Origin: UBA7672 sp965279085
GTDB lineage: Bacteria; Pseudomonadota; Alphaproteobacteria; Caulobacterales; Hyphomonadaceae
DNA: 64,000 nucleotides
Assembly (NCBI GenBank): GCA_965279085.1
Contig: OZ257149.1
Span: forward strand, 2,046,001 to 2,110,000
Reading direction: 5' to 3'
In this document: positions 59,307-64,000 of the stretch, one piece after another
Position numbering within the stretch: the first letter of the stretch is position 1
How the letters are laid out: each line of letters opens with the position of its first letter
Made by a program: the position numbers and the translations under genes
Notes under the pieces: model-generated
Database searches by the model: none
What the model saw: only the letters and a program-made list of their open reading frames with translations
Told to the model about the DNA's origin: nothing

Positions 59307-60883
59307 TTCTCGCACCATCGACGCAGGGCGCTGCGCCCGAGGGTTGGACGCGCGCCCTGTTTGGCGATGCGCTTCAGGACCTGAAGTCATTCCGCGGCAT
59401 GTTCGGATGGACAAGCGTGCGATTGATCACGCAGAACCCGTTCGCCTTGCCCGCGCCCGCCAAGACCATCGCGGCTCTGCTATTGTTGTCGCCCTGGCGC
59501 GCAGAAATCGTTGGCGCATCGGGTGCGCCGCGCAGGCCCGTCAGCGTTTGGACGCTGGTCAGCGAACTCCTGAAGCATCGCAAGGAGAAAGAACGCATCA
59601 CATCAGCCCCACGCGAGGTCGTCGCCACGATCGAGGCGGTGCCGGAGCGTTCGCTGGGGTTCAAGACGGCGGAGGGGCCGCCCGTCTTTCTGCGCACGAA
59701 CCTCTGGTTTGGCGCGCAGGTCGGCGGCGCATTCTCCCACTCTGCCGGCGTGCTCAACGCGCTGCGTGAAATCTATGGCGACGTTCTCCTGCTGACGACA
59801 GATTCCATTCCCAGCCTTGATCCACGCATTACCGATCGTCGTTTCGAACTCGACAAGATCGAAGGATGGCGCGGGGGGCCTGCGGTTCACTTTGTCGCCA
59901 ATGACGAACTCTACGCTCAAGCCGTGAGACTTGCTGGCTCGTTGCGCCCTCGATTTGTGTACCAGCGCAGCGGCCTTGGCGACATCGTCGGCCTGCGGCT
60001 GGCGCGCCATTTCGAACGCCCGCTGGTGCTCGAGTACAATGGGCCGGAAGTGTGGGTTGCGAAGAACTGGAGCGCGGGACTTCCAAACGCGGACACGTTC
60101 GAGCGCATCGAAACCGAATTGATGCGCCGCGCCGATCTGGTGCTCGCGGTGAGCCGGCCGCTTGTCGAAGATGCGATCTCTCGCGGAGCGGATCCGGGAC
60201 GGGTTATGCTCTCGCCGAATGCGGTCGATCCTGACCGCTTCCATCCGCGCGTCTCGGGCGATGGCGCCCGCGGGCAATACGCGCTCACCGGTAAGAAGAT
60301 CGCCCTGCTCCTTTCCACTTTCGGACCCTGGCACGGCGTGAACCAGGCGATCGAAGCTTTCGTCCGCATGCTTGCGAGACGGCCGGATCTTCGGGGGGCG
60401 GCATCGCTCGTCCTGGCTGGCGATGGCCTTGGAAGGAAGGCGGCTGAGCAACTAGCCAGCGAGCGGGGGTTGCGCACCGGCGAAGACATCGTCTGGACCG
60501 GCGCCGTCGCCGCAGCAGAGGCCCCGTCCCTGCTCGCGGCAGCCGATGTCCTGCTGACGCCCACCCTGTCAAACCCCGATGGCTCAGCCTTCTTCGGCTC
60601 TCCCACCAAACTCTTCGAATACATGGCAATGGGCAAAGCCATCGTGGCCAGTGACATCGCGCAACTGGGCGAGGTATTGCGCAACAATGAGACTGCACTC
60701 CTCGCGCCGCCTGGCGATATCGAGGCTCTCTCAAACTGCATCGAGCGTTGTTTCGATGATCCTGTATTGCGCGCCCGGCTCGGATCTCACGCGCGAGAGG
60801 ACGCCCTGGCCCACCACACATGGACACAACGCGCCCAGGCGCTTGAAACAAAATTGACCGAGCTTGGAGCCTATCGCTCATGA
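59261..60883 (+). CDS. GT4 family glycosyltransferase
   Basis: A 540-residue protein whose C-terminal half is a GT-B enzyme: LEYNGPEVWVAKNWSAG, LSPNAVDPDRFHPRVSG, LLSTFGPWHGVNQAIEAFV, VWTGAVAAAEAPSLLAAADV and FFGSPTKLFEYMAMGKAIVASDIAQ. The N-terminal 140 residues are unassigned. It resembles the GT4 at 47714-49843, giving a third gene family duplicated between the two blocks. ATG 59261 and 59270 are both possible, with a GTG upstream, because it starts inside asnB. Its stop overlaps the next ATG (ATGA). Confidence 0.85.
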   Translation: MAKEMAARRPRNLELVLAPSTQGAAPEGWTRALFGDALQDLKSFRGMFGWTSVRLITQNPFALPAPAKTIAALLLLSPWRAEIVGASGAPRRPVSVWTLVSELLKHRKEKERITSAPREVVATIEAVPERSLGFKTAEGPPVFLRTNLWFGAQVGGAFSHSAGVLNALREIYGDVLLLTTDSIPSLDPRITDRRFELDKIEGWRGGPAVHFVANDELYAQAVRLAGSLRPRFVYQRSGLGDIVGLRLARHFERPLVLEYNGPEVWVAKNWSAGLPNADTFERIETELMRRADLVLAVSRPLVEDAISRGADPGRVMLSPNAVDPDRFHPRVSGDGARGQYALTGKKIALLLSTFGPWHGVNQAIEAFVRMLARRPDLRGAASLVLAGDGLGRKAAEQLASERGLRTGEDIVWTGAVAAAEAPSLLAAADVLLTPTLSNPDGSAFFGSPTKLFEYMAMGKAIVASDIAQLGEVLRNNETALLAPPGDIEALSNCIERCFDDPVLRARLGSHAREDALAHHTWTQRAQALETKLTELGAYRS

Positions 60884-62031
60884 GCCCCGGAATCCTGCTG
60901 GTTACGAGGCACTATCCGCCTTCTGTTTCGGGTGGAGCGCGCCGGCCCGCCCTGCTTGCCGCAGGACTTCGTGAGCGCGGCTGGACCGTGCATGTTGCAA
61001 GCCCCTATGCGCCGGCGGGCGAGCCCAACTGGATCGAGACGCCTCATCCGGCTGGCGTTCGCGGCGATAAAGCCTCGGCGGCGCCAACGCGCGCGCATAA
61101 GCGCTGGACCGATGATGCAAAGTCAAGCCTGCGCCACGCGCTGTACTGGCCGGATGGCGACATGCGCTGGGGCCGCTCGGTTGCGCACGCAGTAAGACGC
61201 GCGGGTTTCAAACCGGACGTCGTCTTGACGACGAGCCCGCCGGAATCCGCTCACCTCGCAGGGCCTGTTATCAAGCGCGAGCATGGCGCGGCCTGGATTG
61301 CGGAACTGCGCGACAGCTGGATTGATGACCCGCTGCGCGGAGAGCTCAGATCCTCGGCCATGCGCCGCGGCATCGAGAGCAGGATCGCCAAAACGCTGCT
61401 GTCGCAGGCCAACCATGTCGTCGCTGTGTCCGAGGCCATTGCGGCGGAAGTTTCACGGCTCGTAGGCGGCGAGCGTCCCCCAGTGTCGGTGATCGGTCAT
61501 TTCGCACGGGCCAATGCTTCCCAGTACGCCTTCGCAGGCGAAGGCCCGCACCTCCTTCATTCGGGTCGGTTTACACTGTCCCATCCCGAGCGGCGGGTTG
61601 AACTCGTGCTGGAGGCGTTTGCGAAAGCGCGCGTTGAGCTTCCGAACGCGCGCTTACACCTGGTTGGACGCCTGACGCAGGCCGAGATCGAGAGCGTTAG
61701 CGCTCACCCCGATGCGGCGCACGTCACGCTTCACGGCGAGGTCGCTTATGAAGCAGCGCTTGCGATGCAGGGCGCCGCCGACGGCTTGGTCCTCTTCCAG
61801 CAGGGCACCTCGGCGCTACCCGGAAAACTCAGCGAGTACCTGCTTGCTGCAGCGCCTATCCTGGTCGTTGGCGCAGGACCCTGGCGCGGCAGACTGGCCG
61901 ACCTTGCGTACTACCCCCTTGAAAGCGCAGCCCTTGCTTTGGCGGCGCCAAAGCGCACGCCCGCAGACAGCATGGGTCCGGCAATCGAATTGTACGAACA
62001 GATATTCCGAGCGATGCTCTCAAGGCGGTAG
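60880..62031 (+). CDS. GT4-like glycosyltransferase
   Basis: A 383-residue GT-B protein with the N-terminal VTRHYPPSVSGGARRPALLAAG (acceptor-side loop, SGGAR near 16-20), VVLTTSPPESAHLAG near 112-126, WIAELRDSWIDDP near 137-149, LLHSGRFTLSHPERRVELVLEAF and GKLSEYLLAAAPILVVGAG as the donor-site glutamate region. It acts in the cytosol on a lipid-linked glycan. It is translationally coupled to the preceding glycosyltransferase by ATGA overlap and followed 27 bases later by the barrel gene. Confidence 0.84.
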   Translation: MSPGILLVTRHYPPSVSGGARRPALLAAGLRERGWTVHVASPYAPAGEPNWIETPHPAGVRGDKASAAPTRAHKRWTDDAKSSLRHALYWPDGDMRWGRSVAHAVRRAGFKPDVVLTTSPPESAHLAGPVIKREHGAAWIAELRDSWIDDPLRGELRSSAMRRGIESRIAKTLLSQANHVVAVSEAIAAEVSRLVGGERPPVSVIGHFARANASQYAFAGEGPHLLHSGRFTLSHPERRVELVLEAFAKARVELPNARLHLVGRLTQAEIESVSAHPDAAHVTLHGEVAYEAALAMQGAADGLVLFQQGTSALPGKLSEYLLAAAPILVVGAGPWRGRLADLAYYPLESAALALAAPKRTPADSMGPAIELYEQIFRAMLSRR

Positions 62032-62058
62032 CGTCCGCAAAGATCCAGGGGGGTGCTC

Positions 62059-62943
62059 GTGGCATCGCTGAGAACCATCGTTGCCTGGTCGGCTGCACTG
62101 ACGTGTCAAAGCTTTCTGCAGGCGCACGCCCAGCAAACGCCGAACGAGGATGGCTTGTGGGTCTCTGCGGGTGCCGCGCAGCGGCTCGCTCACGCGGAGA
62201 TCAAGGGCGTCCTGCGGGGAAACATCGCGCCACAGACCCCCTTTGCGAGCAAGACCAACGATACGGGCGTCTCTTATTCAGTCGGCGTTGGATATAACCA
62301 CCGGATCGGCGAGAACTTCTTTGTGGGGCCCGAAGCGTCGATCGACACGTTCTACGTCGACAACAAGTTCGCGCCAGTCGCCACAAACGCGTCTGTCACC
62401 CAGTTTGTCGACACCTGCTTTCCCCCGCCACCGTTCGCGCCTCCGGGAACGCCCTGCGTTTCCTTCGGCAGTTTCACCCGCGCGTTTAGCGAAAATGCCC
62501 TCCTGCATGCTAAGATCGACCGCCCATACTCGGCCAACCTCAATGCTCGCGCGGGCTATTCATGGGGTGCTGGCAGTGTGTGGGTGACAGGCGGTCTCGC
62601 AGCCGAGCAGGTCAAGCTCAGTTATCAGACTCCCTCGCTCAACACGTTCCAAACACCCATCCCGCTGGGCGTCATCGTTGGGATACAGCCTCTCCCCACG
62701 CTCACATCCTCCCTGCCCGCCGCGGTCGTCTTGCCTGCCGAGGAACGGTCTCAGTCCAAGACGCTCGTTGGATGGAATGCGAGCGTTGGCCTGTCCTACC
62801 ACCTCGGCCCGATGTCTCTATCTGCAAGCTATGTCTGGGCTGATTACGGCGAGGCTGATTTCCAGGACGGACAGCGCGTGACTGGCCTTAGGGCAATCAC
62901 GACAGCGCGAACTGTCAAACTATCGCTCACCGCACCGTTCTAG
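62059..62943 (+). CDS. Outer-membrane beta-barrel protein
   Basis: A 294-residue protein with a signal peptide ending near LQAHAQ. It then has alternating amphipathic strands, including the barrel-like VGVGYNHRIGENFFVGPEASID and GPMSLSASYVWADYG segments, and ends in KLSLTAPF with a C-terminal phenylalanine as recognised by the BAM machinery. One loop carries CFPPPPFAPPGTPC, a proline-rich, probably disulphide-closed surface turn. It may be a small porin or an export-linked barrel. The start is the second of two GTGs, five bases behind AGGGGGG. Confidence 0.75.
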   Translation: MASLRTIVAWSAALTCQSFLQAHAQQTPNEDGLWVSAGAAQRLAHAEIKGVLRGNIAPQTPFASKTNDTGVSYSVGVGYNHRIGENFFVGPEASIDTFYVDNKFAPVATNASVTQFVDTCFPPPPFAPPGTPCVSFGSFTRAFSENALLHAKIDRPYSANLNARAGYSWGAGSVWVTGGLAAEQVKLSYQTPSLNTFQTPIPLGVIVGIQPLPTLTSSLPAAVVLPAEERSQSKTLVGWNASVGLSYHLGPMSLSASYVWADYGEADFQDGQRVTGLRAITTARTVKLSLTAPF

Positions 62944-63337
62944 AGCGAATGATCGATTTTTTGATCACGTTGCGCCCGAACGAAGCAAGGACGCATATCG
63001 GTGCGACGAGGCCTTGAAGGTATCTGAATCAATCGCAACTGAGGCCGCGCGCCGCCGCGTCCCGCGAGAAATCTCCCAGCCGGAACGCGATCTTCCAATC
63101 CTGCGTTCTGTGGCCTTAAGGACCATCATCTCTATCACCCGAGGCCGACGCGGCCAGTCGATCATGTAGGTACGCCCGACACATCTCGGCCGGCTGCGCC
63201 TTCCTTTTCGGAGGCAACGAACCATCTACTACCGCCTACGCTCGATGCTGTTGTGACGTCGTGAGGCGGGTAAATAGGTCGAAGTGATTCGCCCTCCCGA
63301 CTCGGCTCACTCGCGATGCTTTGCTTTGTCGGCGATT
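62944..63337. other. Intergenic region with no supported gene
   Basis: About 390 bases between the barrel gene and the convergent partial gene at the right edge. It opens with TTCTAGAGCG, a string that also occurs at about 32218-32229 in another intergenic gap and resembles dispersed intergenic palindromic elements of alphaproteobacteria. A small dyad (TGATCGATTTTTTGATCA, 62949-62966) follows and, being T-rich, might end barrel transcription. A minus-strand frame of 86 codons across 62965-63225 has no motif and is not accepted. Confidence 0.4.
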
Positions 63338-64000
63338 CTAGGGACATCCTGAGAATGTCGCTGCAACTTGGCCTTGAGCCGCTTTTGATTCGCACAAAAG
63401 CGCAAACTCCAGCTTTCGGAATTTTATCGGAGGCGCGCCTGCTGCACTTTCGACAACGAGTTTTACGCCGTCTCCCTCCATCAGCCCCATGATCTGGCCG
63501 CTCTTGGGCTTATCAGGGCCGAAGGACGCGGTTGCGACCCAGGCAGAGGCGTCCCCCCTAAGAATGCCAATATTGCCAACGGCACCCGCGACATCCAGCT
63601 CATATTTCACGGCGACGGCAGCTGTATTGCCCTTCGCGATATCTGCCGATACTTGGTATCCAGAGCTTGTCGCGCTTGGAATAATGGTAACTGCACCGTC
63701 GGCACCTACAGCAACCTGGGCCTCAGAAGTCCACGGGGTCAGCGCCGGCACTGTAGTAAATCGGGCGCCATCAAACGCAAATATCGGCTCCAGTCTCGGA
63801 TAACACTGCTCGGCGACAGGCGCTACGTCGGGGCTGCTAGGTGGTTTTACACAGAACGTAGCCCACTCGAGCTTCTCGATATCAAATGGTTCGATGCCGT
63901 TTTTGGTCTCGACGATGAAACGAACTGATTCGCCTTCGACCACTGATGTCAGCTCTCCGTTCGGCTCGATGTTTGGCCCAAATTCGTTGAACGCGAGCCA
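63338..64000 (-). CDS. Protein with tandem beta-rich modules (5' end outside the window)
   Basis: The frame is open to the right edge, so the start is missing; 220 codons are visible. Residues corresponding to 63389-63730 form one complete beta-rich module (VTIIPSATSSGYQVSADI, AVGNIGILRGDASAWVA, EGDGVKLVVESAAG, IKFRKLEFALLC). The upstream part ends in a second copy of the closing block (EGESVRFIVETKNG, FDIEKLEWATFC). The same module occurs in Wzt, a methyltransferase and the bi-domain oxidoreductase of the neighbouring locus. The function is unknown; it is perhaps a glycan-binding surface or glycosyltransferase-linked protein. Confidence 0.65.
   Translation of the reverse strand, partial: WLAFNEFGPNIEPNGELTSVVEGESVRFIVETKNGIEPFDIEKLEWATFCVKPPSSPDVAPVAEQCYPRLEPIFAFDGARFTTVPALTPWTSEAQVAVGADGAVTIIPSATSSGYQVSADIAKGNTAAVAVKYELDVAGAVGNIGILRGDASAWVATASFGPDKPKSGQIMGLMEGDGVKLVVESAAGAPPIKFRKLEFALLCESKAAQGQVAATFSGCP

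Noticed and set aside
62965..63225. Arg-rich 86-codon minus-strand frame, considered as a transposase remnant
   Set aside because: No DDE or helix-turn-helix signature and no terminal inverted repeats or target duplication nearby.

Overview
The window is GC-rich, densely coded chromosomal DNA from an alphaproteobacterium. A Caulobacterales/Hyphomonadaceae-type host is the best guess (inference). The basis is a B3 metallo-beta-lactamase of the Caulobacter kind, the ruvC-ruvA and ruvB genes, many ATGA-overlapped operons with GTG/TTG starts, and the style of the surface-polysaccharide genes.

Positions 1-808 (minus strand) hold the most unusual element: at least six structured RNA modules in tandem. 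Each is framed by an outer helix, a conserved internal loop (GGTGGTGAA on the 5' side, CTGTTCCCC on the 3' side) and an inner helix. Two modules carry an almost complete tRNA body in circularly permuted order: the 3' half comes first, the acceptor stem is closed by a short loop and the anticodon arm is opened into the module stem. This is the architecture expected of bacterial Y RNAs (YrlA type), which tether the Ro60 orthologue Rsr to an RNase through a tRNA-mimic domain. No protein partner lies inside the window; the array runs off its left edge.

Positions 1161-16830 are mostly housekeeping: a CurA-type oxidoreductase, an M15 peptidase, a B3 beta-lactamase, ruvB and ruvCA separated by about 3.9 kb of membrane and regulatory genes, an M3 oligopeptidase lipoprotein, an iron-type alcohol dehydrogenase, a YcgN-type protein and a small acetyltransferase. 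Positions 16840-25349 hold sugar genes: kdsD, kdsB, a histidine phosphatase and a DegT aminotransferase in one operon, then a UDP-glucuronate epimerase, a GT2 glycosyltransferase, a transaldolase-like enzyme and mannose-1-phosphate guanylyltransferase.

Positions 25594-30836 (plus strand) hold gtrA, purU, a DprE1-like oxidase, a DprE2-like reductase and a HAD-UbiA fusion. Apart from purU this matches the decaprenyl-phosphoryl-arabinose precursor pathway of mycobacteria. Positions 31088-36863 (minus) add an acyltransferase, a second GT2 enzyme, an O-antigen polymerase/ligase-like protein and an AsnB-type amidotransferase.

Positions 37402-62943 form a large surface-polysaccharide locus. A minus-strand block (39899-54881) encodes an acetyltransferase, methyltransferases, a Wzt/Wzm ABC exporter, a heparinase-like lyase, a glycosyltransferase, a bi-domain oxidoreductase and wecC-wecB. 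A divergent plus-strand block (55100-62943) encodes a second lyase, a second AsnB, two glycosyltransferases and an outer-membrane barrel. The polymer is inferred to be exported by an ABC transporter and rich in uronic acids (ManNAcA, GlcA/GalA), some perhaps amidated. A beta-rich module of about 80-120 residues recurs in Wzt, a methyltransferase, the bi-domain oxidoreductase and the partial protein at the right edge, linking these genes into one system.
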